In this document: positions 33,314 through 41,596 of the stretch, one piece after another | Position numbering within the stretch: the first letter of the stretch is position 1 | How the letters are laid out: every line of letters starts with the position of its first letter | Assembly (NCBI GenBank): GCA_035516795.1 | Contig: DATIZX010000064.1 | Span: forward strand, 1 to 64,000 | From: DATJBF01 sp035516795 | GTDB taxonomy: Bacteria > Verrucomicrobiota > Verrucomicrobiia > Palsa-1439 | Length of the DNA stretch: 64,000 bases | Direction: 5' to 3' | Notes under the pieces: generated by a model | What the model was told of the DNA's origin: nothing | What the model saw: the letters and a program-made list of their open reading frames with translations, nothing else | Databases searched by the model: none | Program-made: the position numbers and the translations under genes

Positions 33314-34086
33314 GTCAACTCGTTCTCGCTACGGCACTTCGCGTTCGTAGTGTTACCGGGATCATCGAGACAACTAGCAAGCTGAGGAAATGTCGGTTGA
33401 GCGAGTCATTAGAAGTCGCCTTCCAACTGGAGTTGGTGAGGCAAAGACTTTGTTGTTCGTCTCGCATCTACTCACCTCAACTGGTACTGGACCTCGCTTC
33501 CCCGAAAACCTTTCGGGGCCAGTACCGACCGAGTTGCGATCCGAACAACTGCCGGACGGTCACCAGCCATCCGGCGTGCGCCGCTTACGGCTATTCGATG
33601 ACTTGGAAGTGGCTCAACCTAGCAGGGCACCAAGCTGAGTTGAAGCGTCTTGGCTTCTCCGAGACGGGAGACTACTGTGAAGGAAGGTCCCGCGTCAATC
33701 CTGCAATTGCAGTCATAACAAGGTTTGGGAGGAAGGCCCGGTTAACCATGGAACGCCAGAGCATTTCATCCTCGCTCTTGGCGTGGGAGGTTCTCGGTTT
33801 CCTAGCCCGCGCCGATTTCGCTTCGGCGGCGGCGATGGCGGCATCGCGCATTGAGACCTGGTCATGTGATTTCGTTGTTTTTCCGTGGGAGCGGCATCCT
33901 GCCGCGATTGTCTGTATGGTTAATGCCGACCGCTGAAAGCTGATAGCTTGTTGTAATCCCCGCATCTTGCTAAACTCCGCGTCCATGAATCAGGGGAGGC
34001 CAGCCTACCGGCTGCTCTTCAACTCCCGTAACCGGTGATTCTTCTGGCACAAGGAGCCTCTAGTTGTTATTCTAAGAACAGGAGGC
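33314..34086. other. 770-base gene-free region with a nested palindrome
   Basis: No convincing coding frame: the longest frames lack motifs, start signals and sensible composition. At 33483-33526 there is a nested palindrome: GGTACTGG pairs with CCAGTACC, and inside it CCCCGAAA pairs with TTTCGGGG. Near 33893 GCGGCATCCTGCCGC is another small hairpin. The right end carries the AGGAGG site of the methyltransferase gene. This is likely the decayed flank of the restriction-modification insertion. Confidence 0.55.
33483..33526. repeat. Nested palindrome (two perfect 8-bp stems)
   Basis: Outer arms 33483-33490 and 33519-33526; inner arms 33500-33507 and 33511-33518. No T-run follows, so it is more likely a dispersed palindrome than a terminator. 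Confidence 0.7.
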
Positions 34087-35526
34087 ATGTTGCGAGCATC
34101 GCGAAAACTCATCCAGCGACGTAAAGTGCGACGACTTGCCAACGTTGCCAGGGAGGATTCGATCAGCTATTTGGTTGTGGGCGCTCAGGGCAATGATCAG
34201 GCTCTCACTTCTACGCGTGTTACCAAGCTTAACGGTGGCTTCACTGACTCTGCATTTGGTGACAACAAGAGCAGGCCGATTCACCGATGGGTTCCGTGGA
34301 TTGCAGGCTTCTCATCGGAGTTCGTGAGAGATATTTTCTCTCATTACATTCTGGCTAAGAAAACAGGGAGCGTCACAGTTCTCGACCCTTTTTGCGGCGT
34401 TGGTACGACCCTTGTTGAGGGACTTCTGCACGGGTATAATGCCTTGGGCTTCGAGATAAATCCGTATGCAGCGCTGGCTGCCCGCGCCAAAATGGAGGCT
34501 GTCGCGGTCTCGCCATCTCAGTTCAATTCTTGCATCATCAAATTTCAAGCGTATATGGAGGGGCGAGCGAACGGGGATGCCTTGGCGTCACCTCCTACGT
34601 ATTTCAAGAGTCGCATTCCTTTCTTCGGTGAACACGCTGAGCATAAGATTTTACGCGCGTTGCGGTTCATACGGGCCATTCGCGTTCCGCCGATTCGCGA
34701 CCTCTTCTCGTTGGCATTCGGCTCCGTGATGGTTAGCCTTTCGAACTACTCGTACGAACCTAGCTTGTCGTCGCGCCCAGCTGTCGGCAAATCGACGCAG
34801 GAGGATGCTCCCGTTGTGGAGACGATTATGGCAAAGCTGCAAGCGATGCTATCGGATATCATTTGGCTGAGAGACGAAATGAACAAATTCGGCAGGGGTC
34901 CCGAAGGACAAGTCATTTCCGACAATTTCATGAAAGCCCGACAGTATATCGAGCGCGAGTCGGTTGACCTTGTCGTCACATCACCGCCCTATTTGAACAA
35001 CTATCATTACATACGCAATACAAGACCGCAGCTTTTCTGGCTTGGCTTCGTTCGAAGACCTAGAGAACTGAAGCGATTGGAAGTCGAGAATTTTGGCAAA
35101 TACTGGCAAACAGTTCGCGATATGCAGCCGTTAGCCTTGAATTTCAATCATCCTCAACTACAAAGGCTGATCGATGAGATTCGTTCTATCAACGTTGATC
35201 GCGGCACCTATGGTGGCTCCGGCTGGGCGAACTATGCGGTGAGCTATTTCAACGATACAGACAAGTTCTGCCAAGTTCTGAGCGCCGTATTGAAACCTAA
35301 GAGCTATGCGGTAATTGTCGTCGGCAATTCCATCCTGCAGGGGATCGAAATCCCTATCGACAATATTCTCTCAGACCTAGCTCGAAGGCACAACCTAGCA
35401 ACCAAGAATATTCACATTGTAAGACAAAAGCGCGTGGGAGCGAGCATTGTCTCCTCATCGGTACGACGGGGTGCCAAATCTACCGCAAAGCTCTACGAAA
35501 GTGCTGTCGTTTTATACAAGAACTAG
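34087..35526 (+). CDS. Site-specific DNA methyltransferase (N4/N6 amino-type) of a type II system
   Basis: A 479-residue SAM-dependent DNA methyltransferase. SAM motif I is VLDPFCGVGTT (98-108) and the catalytic motif IV is TSPPY (298-302), the form usual for N4-cytosine enzymes. A long stretch between them holds the presumed target-recognition region. Motif I precedes motif IV. AGGAGG lies just before the ATG. The gene is followed after 13 bases by an Eco29kI-like nuclease on the same strand, which makes it the protective half of a type II restriction-modification pair. Codon use is more AT-rich than in the housekeeping genes, consistent with transfer. The recognition sequence is unknown; Eco29kI cuts CCGCGG but relatives differ. 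Confidence 0.88.
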   Translation: MLRASRKLIQRRKVRRLANVAREDSISYLVVGAQGNDQALTSTRVTKLNGGFTDSAFGDNKSRPIHRWVPWIAGFSSEFVRDIFSHYILAKKTGSVTVLDPFCGVGTTLVEGLLHGYNALGFEINPYAALAARAKMEAVAVSPSQFNSCIIKFQAYMEGRANGDALASPPTYFKSRIPFFGEHAEHKILRALRFIRAIRVPPIRDLFSLAFGSVMVSLSNYSYEPSLSSRPAVGKSTQEDAPVVETIMAKLQAMLSDIIWLRDEMNKFGRGPEGQVISDNFMKARQYIERESVDLVVTSPPYLNNYHYIRNTRPQLFWLGFVRRPRELKRLEVENFGKYWQTVRDMQPLALNFNHPQLQRLIDEIRSINVDRGTYGGSGWANYAVSYFNDTDKFCQVLSAVLKPKSYAVIVVGNSILQGIEIPIDNILSDLARRHNLATKNIHIVRQKRVGASIVSSSVRRGAKSTAKLYESAVVLYKN

Positions 35527-35539
35527 TCAGCAGAACGAA

Positions 35540-36007
35540 ATGGCAACTCAACCTCCGAAAGATCCATTCGCGGCGCACAAATTCAACCCGCTGGACATCC
35601 CGACTCACCTTATCGAGCGGTTTGAAGAGAGTCCACTACTCGCCTTCCCTCCTTCGAGCATGCCCGCCGAAACCGGCATTTACGGATTCTATCTTGCCGG
35701 GGAACTTGTCTATATTGGGAAGGCAACCGGTCAAAGCAATCTGCGACGGCGATTCTCCGAACACGCACGCAAGATTAGCGCTAGGAAAAACATCACCCTC
35801 TCGCAGTTGCGCTGCCGGTTTCTTATCATTGCAGAGGAATGGGTTCACTATGCTGAACACCATCTCATCGGCCATTACAAACCAGAGTGGAACGGTTCAG
35901 GATTCGGCAGCCATGTCCCCGGCGCAGGTCGCCCCGGCATTAAGGGCCCCGCCACTTGGGATCAGAAACACCCCGCAAGTAGCGGTCCGTGTACGGCTAA
36001 GTCCTAG
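35540..36007 (+). CDS. Eco29kI-family GIY-YIG restriction endonuclease
   Basis: A 155-residue nuclease. The open frame begins earlier, but the ATG at 35540 (MATQPPKDPFAAHKFNPLDI) lies 13 bases after the methyltransferase stop and gives the family N-terminus. The GIY-YIG core is GIYGFYLAGELVYIGKA. Catalytic candidates match Eco29kI in order: the two tyrosines, arginine and histidine spaced four apart (RFSEH), then glutamate in AEHHLIGHYKPEWN with the asparagine twelve residues on, as I recall for Eco29kI Glu142/Asn154. The C-terminal GFGSHVPGAGRPG and WDQKHP are family signatures. It pairs with the methyltransferase just upstream. Confidence 0.88.
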   Translation: MATQPPKDPFAAHKFNPLDIPTHLIERFEESPLLAFPPSSMPAETGIYGFYLAGELVYIGKATGQSNLRRRFSEHARKISARKNITLSQLRCRFLIIAEEWVHYAEHHLIGHYKPEWNGSGFGSHVPGAGRPGIKGPATWDQKHPASSGPCTAKS

Positions 36008-36097
36008 CCATAACGACAAAAGAGCTGCCGGACTTGCCTCACAAGTCATGAATTTGAATCGCGTATTCCCGACCGTGCACATCCGCCGTCGTCCACC

Positions 36098-36238
36098 TCA
36101 GAGCGCTGCACCGATGGCCGCCTTGACGGCCTCAGTGAAATCCGTGAGCGCGGCGTTGATGGCGCCCTGCGCCATTTTCTTGTTGATGACTCTGATCATT
36201 GCCAAGCCGGCTTGCGGCGTTTCCTTCTCGTCTTCCAT
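36098..36238 (-). pseudogene. Possible gene remnant ending in FTEAVKAAIGA
   Basis: A 46-codon frame (MEDEKETPQAGLAMIRVINK, then INAALTDFTEAVKAAIGAAL) that reads like the C-terminus of a larger protein. The segment 37538-37617, on the other side of the chitinase gene, encodes a similar end (LAAFKAIADARKVFSEAVKAVIGATQ). The DNA match is about 24 of 30 bases over FxEAVKAxIGA. It could be chance or two remnants of one family. Confidence 0.35.
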
Positions 36239-36342
36239 CTGACGCTGAAAATCTTCGTCGGCGATCGGAGCCAACGCTCGACAATTGACAGTTGCGTGAA
36301 AACAATATTGTCTGCGAGAGTCGAACGAACGAGATTGGAATA

Positions 36343-37449
36343 ATGAAGGAGAGTGCTCGTCAATCTGATTACTCGGCGCGACGAAGACTGATTCAGCTAG
36401 TGGTGTTGGGGGCGACATTGATCGGCCGGATGTGCAACGCGGCACCGGGGCAGCGCCGCGTCGTGGGCTACTATCCCGCAGCGAGCAGGAGCCAATTTCC
36501 TTGCACGATGGTGGGTTATTCGGAAGTGACCCATATCGCCGAGGCGTTCGTGTGGACGTCGACGAACGGAACGCTGATCGTTCCCCCGTATTTTGTGTAT
36601 CCAAAGTTGGTGCAAACCGCGCACGAGCGCGGCGCAAAGATCGTTATTTCAGTGGGCGGTGGCCGTCAATCGGGCAACTTCTCGGCGGTGGCGAACGATT
36701 CTTCGGCGCGGGCGCGTTTTGTCCAGCAACTGACTGCCTTTTGCGCGAGCAACCATTACGATGGAGTGGATATCGATTGGGAAGGACCCGAAAATGAAAC
36801 CGATCGGTCGAATTTCACAGCGCTGGCGCGCGAGTTGCACAAAACCCTTAAGGCGGTCAATCCCAACCTGACGCTTTCGGCGGCGATCCGTCCGACCCCG
36901 GGGGACGGACAGTGGCTGGATATTAACCAGCTCAAGGAATACTTTGATTGGTTTGGGGTGATGACCTACGACTTTCATGGAACGTGGTCGCAGCATTCAG
37001 GTTACAATGCCCCGTTATACGAGTCCGCTGGTGACCGCCACAAGAGGTACTCCGTCGCTGCGTCAGTTCAGTATTATCTGTCGCGCAATCTTCCTGGGGA
37101 CAAGCTCTTGATCGGGATTCCCTTTTACGCCTATCAGTTCAATTCGACCAGCCTGTATGCGACCAATTCGGGAGCCCGTGAACTGGTGTATGCCGACGTG
37201 GTTCAAAGAATGTCCAGCGGATGGAAGAGGGTCTGGGACAGTACCTCCCGGGTGCCGTTCCTGGTCAACCCAGAGCACACACAACTGATAACGTACGACG
37301 ACCCGCAATCGGTCAAGAGCAAATGCGAGTACGCGGTGCAGAAGCAGTTGGGCGGAGCGATCATCTGGGCACTGGGTCAGGACGCCTACCCGGGCAAGAC
37401 AAACGAGTTGCTCACCTTGGTCGGACAGAGTCTTTTGGGGCGTCACTGA
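36343..37449 (+). CDS. Secreted GH18 chitinase-like glycoside hydrolase
   Basis: About 368 residues from the ATG at 36343 (MKESARQ). An N-terminal hydrophobic segment (LIQLVVLGATLIGRMCNA) serves as signal or anchor. The TIM-barrel GH18 signature DGVDIDWEGP (about 143-152) carries the catalytic glutamate. Other strands are RRVVGYYPA, KIVISVGGG, FGVMTYDFHGTW and a final GGAIIWALGQD. The enzyme should cleave beta-1,4-GlcNAc polymers such as chitin, or act on peptidoglycan-like substrates, outside the cytoplasm. No chitin-binding domain is attached. The gene is flanked by two short similar remnants on the opposite strand. Confidence 0.9.
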   Translation: MKESARQSDYSARRRLIQLVVLGATLIGRMCNAAPGQRRVVGYYPAASRSQFPCTMVGYSEVTHIAEAFVWTSTNGTLIVPPYFVYPKLVQTAHERGAKIVISVGGGRQSGNFSAVANDSSARARFVQQLTAFCASNHYDGVDIDWEGPENETDRSNFTALARELHKTLKAVNPNLTLSAAIRPTPGDGQWLDINQLKEYFDWFGVMTYDFHGTWSQHSGYNAPLYESAGDRHKRYSVAASVQYYLSRNLPGDKLLIGIPFYAYQFNSTSLYATNSGARELVYADVVQRMSSGWKRVWDSTSRVPFLVNPEHTQLITYDDPQSVKSKCEYAVQKQLGGAIIWALGQDAYPGKTNELLTLVGQSLLGRH

Positions 37450-37537
37450 CACCAGATTCGATGCGCATGGCGTCGTTGGTCACACCATCGGTAGTTTGCC
37501 ATTGAATCAGCGCCCCACACTTGGCAGTTACATTAGC

Positions 37538-37617
37538 TTACTGTGTTGCTCCGATAACCGCTTTGACGGCCTCACTGAAGACTTTGCGTGCATCGGCAAT
37601 GGCTTTGAATGCTGCTA
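37538..37617 (-). pseudogene. Possible gene remnant ending in FSEAVKAVIGATQ
   Basis: Right-hand counterpart of 36098-36238. It has no start codon and about 26 codons of protein-like sequence ending in TAA. See that entry for the comparison. Confidence 0.3.
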
Positions 37618-37664
37618 ACAGCGGTAGACTGGGCCCGCCCGCCCTACCAACGATCACGTAAGAA

Positions 37665-37690
37665 CGTCGGCGGTCACAGACGGCCGCTAT
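37665..37690 (-). repeat. Dispersed palindrome GCGGTC/GACCGC type, second copy
   Basis: The reverse complement reads TAGCGGCCGTCTGTGACCGC, then CGAC, closely matching TAGCGGCGGTCTGTGACCGC at 8129-8148. It lies directly after the folD stop codon. Confidence 0.75.
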
Positions 37691-38598
37691 AGAAGGAATT
37701 CATGTTGCGCAATTCCTTGCCGCAGTTTCGCGGCGCGGACGGTGTTGTGCATGAGCATGGCGATGGTCATCGGGCCGACGCCGCCGGGCACGGGCGTGAT
37801 CAGTGATGCCTTCTCTTTCACGGCATCGAAATCCACGTCGCCCACCAACCGGTAACCTTTCTCTGCGGTCTTGTCTTCCACCCGGTTGATGCCCACGTCG
37901 ATGACAACCGCAGCTTCGTGGACCATGTCGGCTTTCACAAACCGCGCCGAACCGATGGCCGCAATGAGAATATCCGCCGAACGGCAGATCGCGGCGAGGT
38001 TGGTGCTCCGCGAATGGCACACGGTTACGGTCGCATTGGCGTTCGGGGTTTTCTGGGAAAGAATCAGCGAGACCGGTCGCCCGACCAGCGCACTGCGGCC
38101 CACCACCACCACGTGCGCCCCCTCAATCTTCACCCCGTTCCGAATCAGCAATTGATGTACGCCTGCCGGCGTGCACGGCACAAAACCGGTCGGATCACCC
38201 AGTGCCAGCTTGCCGACATTCAGCGGGTGCAATCCATCCACATCCTTGCCGGGATCAATCGCGGCGAACGCGGCTTCTTCGGAAATCTGCTTCGGCAGCG
38301 GCGATTGTACGAGAATCCCGTGAATTTCCCTTTTGAAATTGAGATCATTGATGATGGCCAGTAGTTCGCCCTCGCTGGTAGAGGCCTTCAAATTGACGCG
38401 TTCAGAATGCAATCCAAGACGGGCGCACATTTTGTCCTTCGACGCGACGTAGGCGGCACTGGCGGGATTGTCGCCAACCAGGACCACGGCCAGCCCGGGG
38501 GTGAGACGATGCTGCGATTTGAGACGCGCGATTTCGGCGGCGGTCTCGCTATTGATCTGTTCGGCGATGGCTTTGCCGTCGATCAGTTTCGCGGACAT
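37687..38598 (-). CDS. folD: Bifunctional methylenetetrahydrofolate dehydrogenase / cyclohydrolase
   Basis: Interconverts 5,10-methylene-, methenyl- and 10-formyl-tetrahydrofolate in one-carbon metabolism. The 303-residue protein begins MSAKLIDGKAIAEQINSE. It has the signature YVASKDKMCARLGL with the catalytic lysine near residue 55, HGILVQSPLPKQI near 94 and PCTPAGVHQLL near 141. The NADP site is VVVGRSALVGRP and the end is PVPGGVGPMTIAMLMHNT. The length is typical. It is a single gene. Confidence 0.97.
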   Translation of the reverse strand: MSAKLIDGKAIAEQINSETAAEIARLKSQHRLTPGLAVVLVGDNPASAAYVASKDKMCARLGLHSERVNLKASTSEGELLAIINDLNFKREIHGILVQSPLPKQISEEAAFAAIDPGKDVDGLHPLNVGKLALGDPTGFVPCTPAGVHQLLIRNGVKIEGAHVVVVGRSALVGRPVSLILSQKTPNANATVTVCHSRSTNLAAICRSADILIAAIGSARFVKADMVHEAAVVIDVGINRVEDKTAEKGYRLVGDVDFDAVKEKASLITPVPGGVGPMTIAMLMHNTVRAAKLRQGIAQHEFLL

Positions 38599-38637
38599 TC
38601 AACCTCCAGAGCTGTTCAGCCAATTTGCGGTGGCCCA

Positions 38638-38688
38638 GGCGTCCCTGCCTGTGGTCTGTGCATCCACGGAAACGCAGGCAGGGACGCC
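38638..38688. repeat. Inverted repeat GGCGTCCCTGCCTG...CAGGCAGGGACGCC
   Basis: Perfect 14-base arms at 38638-38651 and 38675-38688 enclose a 23-base loop. It sits in the folD upstream region, between folD and the SH3 protein gene. Confidence 0.85.
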
Positions 38689-38782
38689 GACGCCACCAGT
38701 TTTGGAACACAAGGCCGCCACATCTCAAAAACCCCTTCTCTTGGTGCGCCTCCGGTAAACCGAATCCCCAAACTCCGGTTGC

Positions 38783-39700
38783 TTACCAAACGCGGTCGAT
38801 GCGTTCGATGGTGATCACGGGGTAGCGGTCGCCTTTCCGCCAACGCTGATTGCCGCTGATGCGAACGTGTTTGCCTTCGTACTTCTTTAAATTGGTTTCT
38901 GAACTCTCCAAATAGGCCATGCGAAAGCTGAGACGGTCGACTTCCCGCGTCCGCAGTTCGTACGACGCCGGCGCGTTCGATTCCGTTACTGGAAATAGAT
39001 AACCGTCTTTCACGACGTAGGCCACTTCCACGTCGGGATCAATATTGACCACGCTCGCCGACGGTGCCGCCGGCGCAGGCGGCCGCGAAGGTGCGGCAAC
39101 CGCTGGCGTGACGACCTCAGTCATGTTGGCCGGCGGGTTGGAGGCGGCAGGCGCAGGAGCCGGCTCGACGTCCACCAATTGGGCCGCGATCCAGCCGCTG
39201 CATTCCGGCGTCGGTCTGATCTGCGTCCATTCACCCTTGGTTCCCACCACATCAACCTTCGTGCCCTTGGGCAATTTTCCAATGTCGCGGTAATTTCCAC
39301 CGGGGCCACAATGGACATTCAAGTTGTCCGCGTCCACAACTCCACCGGTCAGGTGTTTCGCGCTCACATAACATTTCGCGTTCGCCGGCAAAGAAATGCG
39401 CAGCCATTCCAGCGGTTTGCCCTGCTCGGTTGACGATTTGCGTTCCAGCACATCGACCGTGTCTCCCTTGTTGAGCTGGACCACCACTTCTGCCCTCGTA
39501 CTGGGGCGGGACCGAACGTTACAGCGGTCGCCTTTGACAGTGCCCCGTCCGGTTTGTGCCGCGGGAGTCGTGACCGCCTGGGCGACCGGGCCCGCATCGG
39601 CGCGGGCTAATTGGGCCGACCAGGTCAAGGCGCAGGCGAGCGCCGCGCTAACAACCAGGATCGGCGGATGAGAACTGCATAAGTTTGTAAACCTCTTCAT
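38783..39700 (-). CDS. Secreted protein with two bacterial SH3 domains
   Basis: A 305-residue exported protein. The signal peptide (PILVVSAALACALTWSAQLARA) ends near residue 35. Two SH3b domains follow: GDRCNVRSRPSTRAEVVVQL with KGDTVDVL (about 57-120), and ADNLNVHCGPGGNYRDIGKL with KGTKVDVV, ending in SGWIAAQLVDV (about 123-180). A Pro/Ala-rich linker (185-225) leads to a C-terminal beta-rich domain (YELRTREVDRLSFRMAYLE, then HVRISGNQRWRKGDRYPVI). SH3b domains usually bind cell-wall peptides, so an envelope role is likely. Its start lies 53 bases inside the end of the upstream pseudouridine synthase gene, suggesting coupling. Confidence 0.82.
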   Translation of the reverse strand: MKRFTNLCSSHPPILVVSAALACALTWSAQLARADAGPVAQAVTTPAAQTGRGTVKGDRCNVRSRPSTRAEVVVQLNKGDTVDVLERKSSTEQGKPLEWLRISLPANAKCYVSAKHLTGGVVDADNLNVHCGPGGNYRDIGKLPKGTKVDVVGTKGEWTQIRPTPECSGWIAAQLVDVEPAPAPAASNPPANMTEVVTPAVAAPSRPPAPAAPSASVVNIDPDVEVAYVVKDGYLFPVTESNAPASYELRTREVDRLSFRMAYLESSETNLKKYEGKHVRISGNQRWRKGDRYPVITIERIDRVW

Positions 39701-40379
39701 GAGTGAGATACCTCCATTGTGCTATTGCCAAATTCCCCAATTTGACCGGGCCAATCGCCAGGCGCACGAGGCGCTTCACGGGATGCCCAATGACTGACAT
39801 CATTCTGCGAATCTGTCGTTTCTTTCCCTCGCTGAGGATGAGGCGGAGTTCGGAGGCGTTGTTCCTGGAGCGCACGGCGAGAACATCTTCGGCGCGCAAC
39901 AACTCGCCTTCACTACGAACTCCCGCGAGTAAGCACGCGATCTCGGCGTTTTCCAATTCCCCCTCAACTTCCACCAAATACACCTTCTTCATCTTGTAAC
40001 GAGGGTGGGTCAGCCGCAAGCTAAAAGTGCCGTCGTTGGTCAGCAACAACAGCCCTTCCGTATCCTTATCCAGCCGCCCCACCGTGTACAACCGCGGCAA
40101 CGAACGCGGCAGCAAATCGACGGCCCGCTTCCGGCCATGAGTATCGCGATTGGTGCAGACAACACCGGCCGGTTTGTTGAGCGCAATGTATAGTTTCTTT
40201 TCGATGGCGATAGCCTGGCCGTCCAAGGTGACGCGATCGTGCTGCGGATCAATTTTCGTGCCGAGCAGGCGCACCGTCTGGCCATTGACAGAAACCTGGC
40301 CGGCTTGGATCAGTTGCTCGCAATGCCGTCGCGAAGCGACCCCGGCTTCAGCAAGGAATTTCTGAAGGCGAACCAGCAC
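39648..40379 (-). CDS. rRNA pseudouridine synthase (RsuA/RluB family)
   Basis: A 243-residue RNA-modifying enzyme. The N-terminal S4 RNA-binding domain reads RLQKFLAEAGVASRRHCEQLIQ. The catalytic domain has the family aspartate in GRLDKDTEGLLLLTNDG (about residues 103-119), preceded by LNKPAGVVCTNRD and followed by SEGKKRQIRRMMSVIGHPV. It isomerises uridine in 23S or 16S rRNA; RluB- versus RsuA-like specificity cannot be settled by eye. It overlaps the SH3 protein gene downstream. Confidence 0.94.
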   Translation of the reverse strand: MLVRLQKFLAEAGVASRRHCEQLIQAGQVSVNGQTVRLLGTKIDPQHDRVTLDGQAIAIEKKLYIALNKPAGVVCTNRDTHGRKRAVDLLPRSLPRLYTVGRLDKDTEGLLLLTNDGTFSLRLTHPRYKMKKVYLVEVEGELENAEIACLLAGVRSEGELLRAEDVLAVRSRNNASELRLILSEGKKRQIRRMMSVIGHPVKRLVRLAIGPVKLGNLAIAQWRYLTHEEVYKLMQFSSADPGC

Positions 40380-40451
40380 GGAGTGCGAAATGATCGGTGA
40401 TTGGTCGCTTGCCCTCCCGCATCACTAGTCACGGGTCACCGAACACCCATC

Positions 40452-40601
40452 TCATTCCGGCTTTGTTTTTGGCAGCCCGAAAACGCGCTGGCCCTGTTTC
40501 CAGCGGCCTTGCTTCTTGAGGACCTCCACGCGTTCGAACCGCTTCAGGACGTTGCGGCGGGCCTGGATCTTGTTCGATTTCAAACTACGGTGTTGTGACA
40601 T
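40452..40601 (-). CDS. Small basic protein of the PVC-specific family
   Basis: A 49-residue very basic protein: MSQHRSLKSNKIQARRNVLK, then RFERVEVLKKQGRWKQGQRV and FGLPKTKPE. It matches, from memory, the small basic protein family restricted to Planctomycetes, Verrucomicrobia and Chlamydiae (TIGR04137), whose members end in GLPKTKP. The family is thought to be ribosome- or RNA-associated, but function is unproven. The composition and conserved end make coding likely despite the size. It lies between the pseudouridine synthase and the TPR gene on the same strand. Confidence 0.88.
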   Translation of the reverse strand: MSQHRSLKSNKIQARRNVLKRFERVEVLKKQGRWKQGQRVFGLPKTKPE

Positions 40602-40621
40602 GATGACTTCCTGAGTTAAGA

Positions 40622-41596
40622 CTATTTGAGCGCCAGTTTCAGTGCTTCGATTTTTGCCGTGACCTCGTCACGGTACTCGAGCTTTTTACCAGACTGGAGG
40701 TATTTTTCAAACTGTTTTATGGCTTCGGCAGGGTTCTCGTCTTCATCCAGCAGTCCCAGTTTGTAATACACCAGACCGTAGTCCGGACGGATCTCCAGGG
40801 CTTTCTTGTAAGCGTTCAGCGCTTTATCGTGTTCCTTGAGTTGCGCGTAAGCGTCGCCCATTCCGCTGTAGGCCAATTCGTATTTCGGATCCTTCTCAAT
40901 CGCCTTTTGATAATAAACGAGCGCGAGATCGGGACGCTTCTCCAATAAATAGGCGTCTCCCATCGCGTTGTTATAGAGGGGAATGCTCGGGTCGGTGTCG
41001 ATGGCCTTCTGGAGGGTCAGCTTGGCGTCCTTGTCGCGCCCTTCTTGCAAATACAAAATCCCCAGGCTGTAGTATGCATCGCCGTTTTGGCGGCCCGCTT
41101 CCTCTTCGAGTTTCACAAACTTCTCAAGATTCGTCTCGGCCCCCTTGAAATCTCCATCCTCTTTCAGCACGACGCCAAGATTATGATAGGCATGCCCGAA
41201 TTTCGGGTCGGCTGCGAGCGCCTTCCCGTAAGCGTCTCGCGCTTCCTGTCGCTTGCCGGTCTCGTCGTAGAGCACGCCGATTTGGTTCCACACCACCGCA
41301 TCGTCAGGCTTGAGAGCCAGATAGCGTTTGTATTGTTCGATCGCTTCGCCCTTCTGGCCGAGCTTTTCATAGACCACGCCCAAATTGTAAAGCGCGTCCA
41401 GGTGTTGCGGGTAAAGCTTGAGCGCCTTCTCGTACTCCTGCTTCGCGCGTTGCAGGGAATTGCCCTCAACGAATCTGTTGCCACGCGCGAAAAACTTGTT
41501 GGCCTCATCCAGCGACCTGGAATCCGCAGCGCGCACCGACGCCAACGACAATGCCATCAGCATAGTCACCACGAACGCTTCAATTGGCTTTTTCAT
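40622..41596 (-). CDS. Exported tetratricopeptide-repeat protein
   Basis: About 324 residues from the ATG at 41596 (MKKPIEAFVVTMLMALSLAS), chosen because it begins a signal peptide and has AGAGGG before it. At least seven TPR units follow, e.g. HLDALYNLGVVYEKLGQKGE, then AVVWNQIGVLYDETGKRQEA and GHAYHNLGVVLKEDGDFKGA. It is a periplasmic protein-protein scaffold of unknown partner. It overlaps the end of the HEAT/thioredoxin gene by 17 bases, so the two are probably cotranslated. The pair may work together in the envelope. Confidence 0.85.
   Translation of the reverse strand: MKKPIEAFVVTMLMALSLASVRAADSRSLDEANKFFARGNRFVEGNSLQRAKQEYEKALKLYPQHLDALYNLGVVYEKLGQKGEAIEQYKRYLALKPDDAVVWNQIGVLYDETGKRQEARDAYGKALAADPKFGHAYHNLGVVLKEDGDFKGAETNLEKFVKLEEEAGRQNGDAYYSLGILYLQEGRDKDAKLTLQKAIDTDPSIPLYNNAMGDAYLLEKRPDLALVYYQKAIEKDPKYELAYSGMGDAYAQLKEHDKALNAYKKALEIRPDYGLVYYKLGLLDEDENPAEAIKQFEKYLQSGKKLEYRDEVTAKIEALKLALK

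Noticed and set aside
33307..33936. Plus-strand frame of 209 codons in the gap before the methyltransferase
   Set aside because: Starts inside the DUF362 gene, crosses palindromes and has no recognisable domain; treated as noncoding.
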